The notes under the pieces were generated by a model. That model searched no databases and had not been told where the DNA came from. It saw only the letters and a program-made list of their open reading frames with translations. A DNA stretch of 64,000 bases. Origin: Methylobacterium sp. Leaf465. GTDB lineage: Bacteria; Pseudomonadota; Alphaproteobacteria; Rhizobiales; Beijerinckiaceae. The first letter of the stretch is position 1; each line of letters starts with the position of its first letter. The stretch lies in NCBI RefSeq assembly GCF_001424705.1, contig NZ_LMRA01000012.1, positions 90,370 through 154,369 on the forward strand. Reading direction: 5' to 3'. This document shows, piece after piece, positions 45,512-54,141 of this stretch. The translations under genes were made by a program, and so were the position numbers.

Positions 45512-46599
45512 CGACGAACCTCCCCGGCCAGGGCCGCGCCCGGGGCGGGCCCGAGGGGCTTGGCCCGCATCCGCCGGCCGATGAGCGCCGTGCCGAGGCG
45601 CAGGAAGAGGTTGCGGGCCACCGGCACCAGACCCTGCGGGATCAGCAGCACGAAGGTGACCAGGATCGCGCCGAGGCCGAGGTTGGAATCGATGAGGCTC
45701 TGGGCGCCGGCCTCGATGGTCAGCCACTGGATCAGTACCGCCCCGAGGATCGGGCCGAGCAGGGTGCCGAGTCCGCCGACGAGAACGAAGATGATCACCT
45801 GGGCCGACATGGTGAGGCCGAAGACCGTGGGGCTGATGAAGCCGCCCCAATTCGCGAACAGGCAGCCACCGAGGCCCGCGATGCCGGCCGAGATCATGAA
45901 GGCCAGGAGCTTGTAAAGGCGCGGATCGTAGCCGATGAGCTGCGCCCGGGTCTCGTTCTCGCGGATCGCCACGACCACGCGGCCGAACCGGCTCGCCAGG
46001 ATGGCGCGCAGGACCACGTAGACGAGGATGAGGCTCCCCATCGCGGCATACCAGATCCCCTCGGGGTCGAGCGGGTTGCCGGCATCGCCCGGCAGGTTGA
46101 GGGCCGGGATGGCCGGGATGCCGTTGAAGCCGCCGAGTTCGGCCTCGCCGATCCGGTACTGGCTGCCCGAGGTGGTGTTCACGAGCTGGAACAGGATCAC
46201 CGAGACCGTCAGGGTGATCACCCCGATATAGGCGTCCGAGATTCGGCCGTAGAACATGAAGTAGCCGAGCAATCCCGCGAACAGCATCGGCACCACGATG
46301 GCGAGCAGAACCGGCAGGGTCGAGTCACCGAGGTTCAGGACCGCGACGGCGTAGGCGTAGCCGCCGAGGCCCAGGAAGGCGGCCTGCCCGAACGACATCA
46401 CGCCGCCATAGCCCCAGATGAAGCCCTGGCTGAGGGCGAACATCGCCATGGCCACGAAGCCGGTCATCTGCACGAGGCCAAAGGTGTCGAGGAGGTGGGG
46501 GGCTCCGAACAGGATGACGAGGCCCGAGGCGACCATGGCGAGGAAGCTCAGGGCCGCCGGACGGACCAGGGCTCGGAGCGGCGACGGGGGACGGGTCAT
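45508..46599 (-). CDS. ABC transporter permease, LivM/UrtC class (second amide system)
   Basis: 363 aa with about ten helices. The family motif is FIWGYGGVMSFGQAAFLGLGGYAYAVAV. Further blocks are DAYIGVITLTVSVILFQLVN, the cytoplasmic loop AIRENETRAQLIGYDPRLYKLLAFM, and VGGLGTLLGPILGAVLIQW. It ends in an Arg/Pro-rich tail. It overlaps both neighbours by four bases. It has lower similarity to the first-locus UrtC than expected for a recent copy, so the two transporters are distinct. Confidence 0.92.
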   Translation of the reverse strand: MTRPPSPLRALVRPAALSFLAMVASGLVILFGAPHLLDTFGLVQMTGFVAMAMFALSQGFIWGYGGVMSFGQAAFLGLGGYAYAVAVLNLGDSTLPVLLAIVVPMLFAGLLGYFMFYGRISDAYIGVITLTVSVILFQLVNTTSGSQYRIGEAELGGFNGIPAIPALNLPGDAGNPLDPEGIWYAAMGSLILVYVVLRAILASRFGRVVVAIRENETRAQLIGYDPRLYKLLAFMISAGIAGLGGCLFANWGGFISPTVFGLTMSAQVIIFVLVGGLGTLLGPILGAVLIQWLTIEAGAQSLIDSNLGLGAILVTFVLLIPQGLVPVARNLFLRLGTALIGRRMRAKPLGPAPGAALAGEVRR

Positions 46600-47468
46600 A
46601 GGCTGCGCCTCAGGTAGCGGCCGGTGATGCCCTGGGGCAGCACGCGGATGAGCAGGACTGCGGCGACCAGAAGGGCCACGTCGCCGATGACGGGGGTGGT
46701 CTTGAACGAGACAAGCTCGTTGATGACCCCGAACAGGGTCGAGGCGAGACCCGTGCCGGTGAGGATCGCCGGGCCGCCGCCCAGCACCGTGATGAAGGCG
46801 CGCGAGATGTAGGCCGCCCCCATGGCCGGCGAGATGCCGGAGATCGGTGCGAGCACGCCGCCGGCGAGACCCGCCAGGCTGGCCCCGAGGGCGAAGGTCG
46901 CCATGTAGATCCGGTCCGGCGAAACCCCCAGGGAGGCCGCCATGCGCGGGTTCTGCATCGTCGCCCGCAGGATCAGCCCGAACCTCGTCAGGCGCAGGAG
47001 CAGGTAAAGGCCAGCCAGGGCCGCGCAGGCCACCGCCACGATGACCAGGCTGTAGAGGCTCGCGCCGTAGCGCCCGATTTCGAAGCTCCCGACCGGCGTA
47101 GACACGCCCCGGACCACGTTGCCGTAGATCGACGTGACGAGGCCGATCAACCCGAGGCTGATCCCCCAGGTCGCCAGCATCGTGTCCATCATGCGCCCGT
47201 AGAGGAAGCGGATGACGGTGCGCTCGAGGACGAGGCCGATGAGGCCGACCACGAGGGGCGGCAGCACCAGCATGGCGACCCAGATGTTGAGGCCGGCATC
47301 GGAGGCTGCCACCGCCGTGTAGGCGCCGAGCATCATGAACTCGCCATGGGCGAGGTTGATGATCCGCATCATTCCGTAGATGACCCCGAGGCCGAGGGTG
47401 ATCAGCGCGAGTGTCGCGATGCCCGCCAGGACGTTGAAGGCGAGGAGGCCGACGAGATCGGGCGCCAT
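46596..47468 (-). CDS. ABC transporter permease, LivH/UrtB class (second amide system)
   Basis: 290 aa with about eight helices. Conserved GLGVIYGMMRIINLAHGEFMMLGAY, DTMLATWGISLGLIGLVTSIYG, and the loop ATMQNPRMAASLGVSPDRIYMATFALGASLAGLAGG. The C-terminus ends LPQGITGRYLRRSL. ATG 47468 lies nine bases after the receptor gene's stop and is preceded by GAGG. Confidence 0.92.
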   Translation of the reverse strand: MAPDLVGLLAFNVLAGIATLALITLGLGVIYGMMRIINLAHGEFMMLGAYTAVAASDAGLNIWVAMLVLPPLVVGLIGLVLERTVIRFLYGRMMDTMLATWGISLGLIGLVTSIYGNVVRGVSTPVGSFEIGRYGASLYSLVIVAVACAALAGLYLLLRLTRFGLILRATMQNPRMAASLGVSPDRIYMATFALGASLAGLAGGVLAPISGISPAMGAAYISRAFITVLGGGPAILTGTGLASTLFGVINELVSFKTTPVIGDVALLVAAVLLIRVLPQGITGRYLRRSL

Positions 47469-47476
47469 GCTCACCC

Positions 47477-48730
47477 TCAACCCTTCAGGTCGGGGGTGAA
47501 CTGCTTGTTGGTCTTCGGATTCTTCAGGAGGTCGCAGGCGCCGGCCGTGTCGGCGGGGAACTGTTCCGGGAAGCTCGCGAGGATCTCCCACTTCTTGTCC
47601 TTGGGCCGGGCGAGGTAGGTGTTGCGGATGGTATGGTGGGTCGCCCCGTCCATGGTCACCTTGCCGGTCGGACCCTCGTAGGAGATGCCGGATTCCAGGG
47701 CGGCGATGACCTTGTCGCGGTCGAGGGAGCCGGCCTTCTTCACCCCCGCGGCCCAGAGCATGATGCCGTCGTAGGTGGCGGTGTCGAGTTCGCTGAGGTC
47801 GGTGACGTTGGCGCCGAACTTGGCCTGCATCCCCTTGACGAACGCGACGCTCCGGGCGTCGGGCAGGTCGTTGTACCAGCCGTAGCAGGTGACGATGCCG
47901 GTGGTGGTCGAAGCATCCATGGTGGTGAGTTCGTCGCCGAGCCCGAAGACCGAGGAAGCCACGGGAATCCGGCCCTTCATCCCGGCGGCGTCCCACTGGC
48001 GGTAGAAGCCCGAATGGTTGGCGCCCACCAGGGCCGAGAGCACGAGGTCGGGCTGGGCCTGCTGGATTCGGCTGATCGCGGAGGAGAAATTCGTCACGTC
48101 GAGGGGGAAGAAGTCGGTGCCGGCGACCGAGCCGCCGCCCTCCTTCATGAACTTCGTCATCCAGCTCGCGGTGATATGGCCGTAATTGTAGTCGGCCGCG
48201 ATGATGTAGGCCTTCTTCCCCCAGGTCTTCAGCGCATAGTCGACGAGGTGATTCACGGTCTGGGCCGGCGTCGTGCCGGTGCAGAACACGTTGCGGTCGC
48301 AGACGCCGCCCTCGTATTGGGTGTTGTAGAAGTACAGGGTCTTGGACCGGCCGAAGATCGGCCGAATCGCCTCGCGCGAGGCCGATGTGATGCCACCCTG
48401 GATGACGTCGACCTTCTCCTTCAGTGCGAGTTGCTGGGCGTACTGCGTGTAGAGCTGCATGCTCGACTGGGTGTCGTAGGCGATGATCTTGATCGGCCGT
48501 CCGAGGAGGCCGCCGGCCTTGTTGATCAGTTCCACCGCGTATTCGGTGGTCTCGATCATCCGCTTGCCCTCGAGGCCGAGGGCGCCGCTGCCGTCGAGGA
48601 GGCTCCCGAGCTTGATCGGTTCCTCGGCGGCGAGGCCGTGGCGGGCGAGGAACGGCGTCGCGAGGGCGCCCGCCGCGGCGGCCGTGCCGAGCTTGAGCGC
48701 GCCGCGCCGGCTGATCGTCGGGTCTGTCAT
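47477..48730 (-). CDS. Amide/urea-type ABC substrate-binding protein (second system)
   Basis: 417 aa. A twin-arginine signal (TISRRGALKLGTAAAAGALATP) is followed by a mature UrtA/AmiC-like receptor: IKLGSLLDGSGALGLEGKRMIETTEYAVELIN, YDTQSSMQLYTQYAQQL, GGITSASREAIRPIF, LYFYNTQYEGGVCDRNVFCTG and AADYNYGHITASWMTKF. It differs from the first-locus receptor but belongs to the same superfamily. GAGGAG precedes ATG 48730. A sigma-54-type promoter lies about 80 bases upstream. As first gene it heads a six-gene operon running to the amidase. Confidence 0.92.
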   Translation of the reverse strand: MTDPTISRRGALKLGTAAAAGALATPFLARHGLAAEEPIKLGSLLDGSGALGLEGKRMIETTEYAVELINKAGGLLGRPIKIIAYDTQSSMQLYTQYAQQLALKEKVDVIQGGITSASREAIRPIFGRSKTLYFYNTQYEGGVCDRNVFCTGTTPAQTVNHLVDYALKTWGKKAYIIAADYNYGHITASWMTKFMKEGGGSVAGTDFFPLDVTNFSSAISRIQQAQPDLVLSALVGANHSGFYRQWDAAGMKGRIPVASSVFGLGDELTTMDASTTTGIVTCYGWYNDLPDARSVAFVKGMQAKFGANVTDLSELDTATYDGIMLWAAGVKKAGSLDRDKVIAALESGISYEGPTGKVTMDGATHHTIRNTYLARPKDKKWEILASFPEQFPADTAGACDLLKNPKTNKQFTPDLKG

Positions 48731-48809
48731 GCGTTCGTGCTCCTCAGGATTGCCGGCGGGAGGCCGTGTCCGCCGCCGGACGCTGTCAGGGCCTCGCGAA
48801 ACCCAGCTT

Positions 48810-48826
48810 GGCAAAAGCAATGCCAA
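48810..48826 (-). promoter_or_regulatory. Sigma-54 (-24/-12) promoter candidate for the second amide ABC operon
   Basis: On the minus strand the sequence is TTGGCATTGCTTTTGCC. GG and GC are ten bases apart, and TTGGCA with TTTGC matches the RpoN consensus. The start codon of the receptor gene is about 80 bases downstream. Confidence 0.7.
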
Positions 48827-49118
48827 CAAAACCCACAGATCGGTCATCGCCGTCGATCGAGGGCGCGATTGCCGTCCGCTTGGTCAGATCGGACAATTGA
48901 GCGCCACCCTCGGGGGCAGAAAGCCACAAATCGTGCAGCTCCAAACCGGGTCGCGCTGCCATCGACCACCTTGTCGCCCCCGGCCCGGCAAGAGCCGTAC
49001 CGTTCGGTCCATCCCGACCGTTGCCCGTTCGGGAGCGCGGCGTGCGCAAACCAGCACTCGCACGGGCCGGACGCGCGGCCTAGCTTGGCCCGTCCTCTCA
49101 TCCAGACGCGAACCCGCC
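48827..49118. promoter_or_regulatory. Divergent gap before the ring-opening amidohydrolase gene
   Basis: About 290 bases without a gene, between the leftward sigma-54 site and the rightward amidohydrolase. It should contain the rightward promoter. I looked for a plus-strand GG-N10-GC element and saw none with a TTGC half. A loose repeat of ccgttcgg / cccgttcggg occurs at about 49012-49032. Confidence 0.35.
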
Positions 49119-50225
49119 ATGCCCGAATGCCTCGTCTTCCGCGTGCCGACCCGGCATCCCGCCGACGTCTCGGGGGTGATGGACCTCATCGCCGCCGGCG
49201 CCGTGGCGGCGGACGAGATCGTGGCGATCTTTGGCAAGACCGAGGGCAACGGCTGCGTCAACGACTTCACCCGCCCGCTCGCCGTGATGGCGCTGGAGAC
49301 CGCCCTCGCCGGCGCGATGGGCTGCACGCCCGCGGCGGTCGGCGCACGGGTCGCCCTGGTCATGTCGGGCGGCACCGAGGGCGGGCTCTCTCCCCACCTC
49401 CTCGTGCTGGCGCGCCGCGATGGTCCCGAGGCCGAAGGTGCGTCGGCGCTGGCGATCGGCACCGCCTTCACGGCCGATTTCCGCCCCGAGGCGATCGGCC
49501 GGATGGCACAGGTGCGGGCGACGGCCACGGCGGTCGGCGAAGCCATGGCCCAGGCCGGGCTCGACGATCCGGAGGACGTCCACCTCGTGCAGGTGAAGTG
49601 CCCGCTCCTCACCAGCGCCCGCATCCAGGAGGCCGCCGAACGTGGGCAGGGCGTGGCCACCTACGACACCTACGCCTCCATGGGTCTGTCGCGGGGCGCC
49701 TCGGCGCTGGGCATCGCCCTGGCCCTGGGCGAAGTCTCGGGCGAAGAGCTTTCGGACGCGGCCATCGGCACGCGGCGCAACCTCTATTCCGGGCGCGCCA
49801 GTGCGTCAGCCGGCATCGAGCTGATGCGCAATGAGGTCATCGTCCTGGGCAATGCCCCCGGCTGGTCCGGCCCCCACGCCATCGCCCACCGGGTCATGCG
49901 CGACGGCATCGATTTCGACGCGATCCAGGGTGTCCTGGCGGATCTCGGGTTTTCCTCGTCGGGTCAGCTGGCTCCCGGGATGTCGGAGCGCGTGGTCGCC
50001 CTGCTCGCCAAGGCTGAGCCCTCGCATGACGGGCTGATCCGGGGCCGGCGCCACATCATGAACGACGACAGCGACATCAACGCCACCCGGCACGCCCGCG
50101 CCCTCGTGGGCGGGGTCGCCGCCGCCGCGATCGGGCGCACCGATCTGTTCGTCTCGGGCGGTGCCGAGCATCAGGGACCGGACGGCGGCGGCCCGGTGGC
50201 GATCATCGCCCGTGTGAGGGACTGA
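49119..50225 (+). CDS. Ring-opening amidohydrolase: cyanuric acid hydrolase/barbiturase family
   Basis: 368 aa. Members open the ring of cyanuric acid (AtzD/TrzD) or barbituric acid (Bar). Three internal repeats each supply a Ser-Lys pair: Lys ~40 (FGKTEGNG) with Ser ~83 (VMSGGTEGG), Lys ~160 (VQVKCPLLT) with Ser ~228-230 (RASASAGIE), and Lys ~299 (LLAKAEPS) with Ser ~347 (FVSGGAEHQGPDGGGP). RGRRHIMNDDSDINATRHARA is also typical. Which ring it opens cannot be decided from motifs alone. Four bases separate it from a hydantoinase-type gene, so the pair probably act in sequence or on related rings. Confidence 0.9.
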   Translation: MPECLVFRVPTRHPADVSGVMDLIAAGAVAADEIVAIFGKTEGNGCVNDFTRPLAVMALETALAGAMGCTPAAVGARVALVMSGGTEGGLSPHLLVLARRDGPEAEGASALAIGTAFTADFRPEAIGRMAQVRATATAVGEAMAQAGLDDPEDVHLVQVKCPLLTSARIQEAAERGQGVATYDTYASMGLSRGASALGIALALGEVSGEELSDAAIGTRRNLYSGRASASAGIELMRNEVIVLGNAPGWSGPHAIAHRVMRDGIDFDAIQGVLADLGFSSSGQLAPGMSERVVALLAKAEPSHDGLIRGRRHIMNDDSDINATRHARALVGGVAAAAIGRTDLFVSGGAEHQGPDGGGPVAIIARVRD

Positions 50226-50229
50226 CGCC

Positions 50230-51651
50230 ATGCCCGACTTCGACCTCGCCATCCGGGGCGGCACGCTGGTCACCGCCACCGACACGTTCGCCGCCGATCT
50301 CGGCATCCGCGGCGGCCGCATCGCGGCGATCGGCGAGCGGATCGCCGATGCGGCCCGCACGATCGACGCCTCCGGCCTCCTCGTCCTGCCCGGGGGCATC
50401 GACAGCCACGTCCACATCGCGCAGGCGTCCGGCCCCGGCATCGTCATGGCGGACGACTTCGCCTCCGCGACCCGCGCGGCGGCCGCCGGCGGAAACACCT
50501 GCGTGATGCCCTTCGCGCTCCAGCCTCGCGGCGCGTCGCTCCGCGCGGCGACCCATGCCTACCGGGCGCTGGCGGAGGGGCAGTGCCACATCGATGTCGC
50601 CATCCACCTCATCGTCTCGGACCCGACGCCGGCGGTGCTCGGCCAGGAGCTGCCAGCCCTGATCGCGGAGGGTTACACCTCCTTCAAAGTATTTATGACC
50701 TATGACGACCTCGTCCTGAACGACCGCCAGATCCTCGACGTGTTCGACCTGGCGCGGCGGGAGGGCGCGCGCGTCATGGTCCATGCGGAGGGCTACGACG
50801 CCATCCGCTACATGACCGAGCGTCTGGAGAAGGCCGGCGAGACGCGCCCCTTCGGACATGCCCTGTCCCGGCCGCAGGTGGTCGAGCGCGAGGCGGCGCA
50901 CCGGGCCATCAGCCACGCCGAGCTCGTCGACCTGCCGATCGTCATCGTCCACGTCTCGGGCCAGCAGGCCATGGAGCAGATCGCCTGGGGCCGGGAGCGC
51001 GGCCTGAAGATCCACGCCGAGACCTGCCCGCAATACCTGACCCTGACCGCCGACCACATGAAGGGCCTCGGCTCCGACGACCCGATGGCCGGGGCGAAAT
51101 ACGTCTGCTCGCCACCGCCGCGGGAGGCCTCCAACCAGGCCGCGATCTGGCGCGGGATCCAGACCGGATTGTTCGACGTGGTCTCCTCCGACCATTGCCC
51201 CTTCCGCTACGACGATCCCGCCGGCAAGCTGAATCCGAAGGGCCGGACCTCCTTCCGCTGGGTGCCCAACGGCATCCCGGGCATCGAGACCCGTCTGCCC
51301 ATCCTGTTCTCGGAAGGCGTCTCGGCGGGGCGCATCTCCCTCAATCGCTTCGTGGAACTCACCGCCACCAACCACGCCAAGCTCTATGGGCTCTACCCGC
51401 GTAAGGGCTCGATCGGAATCGGCTTCGACGCCGACCTGACGCTGTGGGACCCGAACCGCCGCGAGACGATCCGGCAGGCCAACCTCCACCACGGGGCGGA
51501 CTACACCCCCTGGGAGGGGTTTTCCGTGACGGGCTGGCCGGTGATGACCCTCGCGCGGGGCGAGGTCGTCGCCGAGGATGGGCGGGTGACCGGGCCGCCC
51601 GGGCGCGGACGGGTCCTCGACCGGACGCCGGGGCCGGGGACTGCCGTCTGA
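50230..51651 (+). CDS. Dihydropyrimidinase/hydantoinase-type amidohydrolase
   Basis: 473 aa, cyclic amidohydrolase superfamily. Metal ligands are visible: GGIDSHVHI (two His), the carboxylated Lys in TSFKVFMTYDD, VMVHAEG (His), the HAETCPQY block (His) and VVSSDHCPF (Asp). NHAKLYGLYPRKGSIGIGFDADLTLWDP is the usual C-terminal stretch. It hydrolyses cyclic ureides such as dihydropyrimidines or hydantoins to N-carbamoyl products. Those could then be cut by the M20 ureido-hydrolase at 40-41.3 kb. It follows the ring-opening hydrolase after four bases and precedes the Pot-type transporter. Confidence 0.93.
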   Translation: MPDFDLAIRGGTLVTATDTFAADLGIRGGRIAAIGERIADAARTIDASGLLVLPGGIDSHVHIAQASGPGIVMADDFASATRAAAAGGNTCVMPFALQPRGASLRAATHAYRALAEGQCHIDVAIHLIVSDPTPAVLGQELPALIAEGYTSFKVFMTYDDLVLNDRQILDVFDLARREGARVMVHAEGYDAIRYMTERLEKAGETRPFGHALSRPQVVEREAAHRAISHAELVDLPIVIVHVSGQQAMEQIAWGRERGLKIHAETCPQYLTLTADHMKGLGSDDPMAGAKYVCSPPPREASNQAAIWRGIQTGLFDVVSSDHCPFRYDDPAGKLNPKGRTSFRWVPNGIPGIETRLPILFSEGVSAGRISLNRFVELTATNHAKLYGLYPRKGSIGIGFDADLTLWDPNRRETIRQANLHHGADYTPWEGFSVTGWPVMTLARGEVVAEDGRVTGPPGRGRVLDRTPGPGTAV

Positions 51652-51733
51652 TCCGGCCGGCCGCCCCCGGGCGGCGCGCGCCAGCCCGGTTGCGGTCGAC
51701 CGGAGACGGTTTGGGTGGCGAAACGGGGATCGT

Positions 51734-51750
51734 CTGGCCCGTCCCTTGCT
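51734..51750 (+). promoter_or_regulatory. Sigma-54 (-24/-12) promoter candidate for the Pot-type ABC operon
   Basis: CTGGCCCGTCCCTTGCT has GG and GC ten bases apart and the TTGCT -12 half. It lies 25 bases before the ATPase ATG, so the 5' leader would be short but still includes GGGGAGA. The only notable mismatch is C for A in TGGCAC. Confidence 0.65.
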
Positions 51751-51774
51751 GGGGATCGGGCGGGGAGACAACGC

Positions 51775-52767
51775 ATGGACGTCGAGCTGATCCGCCTGAC
51801 CAAGCGCTACGGCCACACGACCGCCGTGGACGGCATCGATCTGAAGGTGCGCTCGGGCGCCTATTGCTGCCTGCTCGGCCCCTCGGGCTGCGGGAAGACC
51901 ACCACCCTTCGGATGATCGGCGGCCACGAGACCGTGTCCGGCGGCGACGTGGTCATCGGCCCGCGCTCCGTGGGAGATGCCACGCCGGCCGAGCGCGGCA
52001 CGGCGATGATGTTCCAGAGCTACGCCCTGTTTCCCCACCTGAATTGCCGCGACAACGTCGCCTTCAGCCTGAAGATGCGGGGCATCGCGAAGGCCGAGCG
52101 CCGCGCCAAGGCGCTGGCGATGCTCGACCTCGTTCAGATGGCCCATCTGGCGGAGCGCTTGCCGGCGCAACTCTCCGGTGGCCAGCAGCAGCGCGTGGCG
52201 CTCGCCCGCGCGCTGGTCACCGGACCCAAGGTCCTGCTCCTCGACGAGCCGCTCTCGGCCCTCGATCCGTTCCTGAGGGTGCGGATGCGGACCGAGCTGA
52301 AGCGGCTGCAGGCCGAACTCGGCATCACCTTCATCCACGTCACCCACAGCCAGGAGGAGGCGATGGCGCTCTCCGACCTCGTGGTGGTGATGAATGGTGG
52401 ACGCATCGAGCAGGCGGCCGCCCCCCGCACCGTGTTCGAACGCCCGGCCACCGCCTTCGTCGCCCGCTTCATCGGCGGCCACAACGTCATCCGCCTGGCC
52501 GACGCGAGCGAGGTGGCGGTGCGCGCCGACCGGATGCGCCTCGGCGCGCAAGCCGGCCCGGACGCGGTGCCGGCCCGCGTCGTCTCGGTGGAGTACCAGG
52601 GCACCAGCGTGCATGTGGGCTTCGCGGCCGACGGCCTCGGCGGAGGACCCGCCACCGCGCTGACGGCGGTGATCGATGACGCGGCCTATGCGGGCGCCCC
52701 CCTCGCCCTCGGCCAGACCGTGCCGCTGGGCTGGGACGCCGACGCCGCCCATCGCCTGAGCGCCTGA
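51775..52767 (+). CDS. Spermidine/putrescine-type ABC transporter ATPase (PotA-like)
   Basis: 330 aa. Walker A GPSGCGKTT, Q-loop MMFQSYALFPHLNCRDNVAF, signature LSGGQQQRVALARAL, Walker B VLLLDEPLSALD and a C-terminal TOBE domain (about 250-330, ARVVSVEYQGTSVHVGF). It powers a binding-protein-dependent importer of a small cationic or N-rich compound. ATG 51775 is preferred over an upstream start at 51715 because the latter would include the promoter. The transporter is next to ring-opening enzymes, so its solute is probably their substrate rather than polyamines. Confidence 0.92.
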   Translation: MDVELIRLTKRYGHTTAVDGIDLKVRSGAYCCLLGPSGCGKTTTLRMIGGHETVSGGDVVIGPRSVGDATPAERGTAMMFQSYALFPHLNCRDNVAFSLKMRGIAKAERRAKALAMLDLVQMAHLAERLPAQLSGGQQQRVALARALVTGPKVLLLDEPLSALDPFLRVRMRTELKRLQAELGITFIHVTHSQEEAMALSDLVVVMNGGRIEQAAAPRTVFERPATAFVARFIGGHNVIRLADASEVAVRADRMRLGAQAGPDAVPARVVSVEYQGTSVHVGFAADGLGGGPATALTAVIDDAAYAGAPLALGQTVPLGWDADAAHRLSA

Positions 52768-52796
52768 CCCGACCGCGTTTCCTCAGAGGAGCCTGC

Positions 52797-54071
52797 ATGA
52801 CGACCACGATCAAGCTGAGCCGCCGCACCCTGCTCCAGGGCGCGGGTGCCACCGGACTGGCCCTCGGCGCCGGTCCGATCACCGGCTTTCCCAACGTGAT
52901 CGCGGCCGAACCCGTGACCCTGCGCTACCTCGGCACCGCCGTGAACCAGTCCGGCGACATCGCCCGCAAGGTGAAGGAGGATCTCGGGATCACCATCGAG
53001 TACATCCCCGTCGTCACCGACGAGGTGACCAAGCGCGTGGTGACGCAGCCGAATTCCTTCGACCTCCTCGACACCGAGTTCTTCAGTCTGAAGAAGCTTA
53101 TCCCCTCGGGCAACATCCAGGGCATGGATGCCCGTCGGATCAAGCAGGCCGACAACATCACTCCGGTCTTCACCAAGGGCCAGGTCGGGGGCAAGACGAT
53201 CGGCGACCAGGGCACGGCGCCCAAGAAGGTCTTCTATCTCGAGGGGCAAAACGCGAAGACCTTCGCGGGTTCGCCCACCGAGTGGATCACCCTGATCCCC
53301 ACCACCTACAACGCCGACACCCTCGGCATCCGCCCGGACCTGATCAAACGCCCGATCGCGAGCTGGAAGGAACTCCTGAACCCCGAATTCAAGGGGAAGG
53401 CCTCGATCCTCAACATCCCCTCCATCGGCATCATGGATGCCGCCATGGTGATCGAGGCCACGGGCGACTACACCTATCCCGACAAGGGCAACATGACGAA
53501 GGCCGAGATCGATCGCACCATCAAGCTGCTGATCGAGGCCAAGCGCGCCGGTCAGTTCCGCGCCTTCTGGCAGGACTTCAACGAATCCGTGAACCTGATG
53601 GCATCGGGCGAGACCGTGATCCAGTCGATGTGGTCGCCCGCCGTCACCAAGGTCCGCAGCCAGGGCGTGGCCTGCACCTACCAGCCCCTCAAGGAGGGCT
53701 ACCGGGCCTGGGCCACCGGCTTCGGCCTGCCCAAGACCCTGACGGGCCGCAAGCTGGATGCGGCCTACGACTTCATCAACTGGTTCCTCTCCGGCTGGGC
53801 CGGCGCCTACCTCAACCGACAGGGCTACTACTCGGCCGTGCTGGAGACGGCCAAGGCGCACATGGAGCCCTACGAGTGGGCGTACTGGATGGAGGGCAAG
53901 CCCGCCGAGAAGGACATCAAGGGACCGGACGGCAGCGTGCTGGAGAAGGCCGGCGCCACCCGCGACGGCGGCTCTTTCGAGACCCGCATGGGCAGCGTCG
54001 CCTGCTGGAACGCCGTGATGGACGAGAACACCTACATGGTCCGCAAGTGGAACGAGTTCATCGCCGCGTAA
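52797..54071 (+). CDS. Pot-type ABC substrate-binding protein
   Basis: 424 aa. A Tat signal (LSRRTLLQGAGATGLALGAG) is followed by a PotD/extracellular-binding-protein-1 fold: VTLRYLGTAVNQSGDIARKVKEDLGI, NSFDLLDTEFF, WKELLNPEFKGKASILNIPSIGIMD and YDFINWFLSGWAGAYLNRQGYYS. It is longer than classical PotD (about 350) and lacks an obvious acidic polyamine pocket that I can point to by eye. GAGGAG precedes ATG 52797. It sits between the ATPase and the permeases. Confidence 0.9.
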   Translation: MTTTIKLSRRTLLQGAGATGLALGAGPITGFPNVIAAEPVTLRYLGTAVNQSGDIARKVKEDLGITIEYIPVVTDEVTKRVVTQPNSFDLLDTEFFSLKKLIPSGNIQGMDARRIKQADNITPVFTKGQVGGKTIGDQGTAPKKVFYLEGQNAKTFAGSPTEWITLIPTTYNADTLGIRPDLIKRPIASWKELLNPEFKGKASILNIPSIGIMDAAMVIEATGDYTYPDKGNMTKAEIDRTIKLLIEAKRAGQFRAFWQDFNESVNLMASGETVIQSMWSPAVTKVRSQGVACTYQPLKEGYRAWATGFGLPKTLTGRKLDAAYDFINWFLSGWAGAYLNRQGYYSAVLETAKAHMEPYEWAYWMEGKPAEKDIKGPDGSVLEKAGATRDGGSFETRMGSVACWNAVMDENTYMVRKWNEFIAA

Positions 54072-54091
54072 GCGGGGCGACGATGCGAACG

Positions 54092-54117
54092 CCCTCCCCC
54101 GCAGAGGGGGGGAGGGT
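54092..54117. repeat. GC hairpin repeat between receptor and permease genes
   Basis: CCCTCCCCC-gcaga-GGGGGGGAGGG type stem-loop, 21 bases after the receptor stop. As at urtA/urtB, it follows the binding-protein gene inside an ABC operon, where it may stabilise the receptor mRNA. Confidence 0.65.
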
Positions 54118-54141
54118 TTCGCCTGTCACGAGGGTTGCGCC

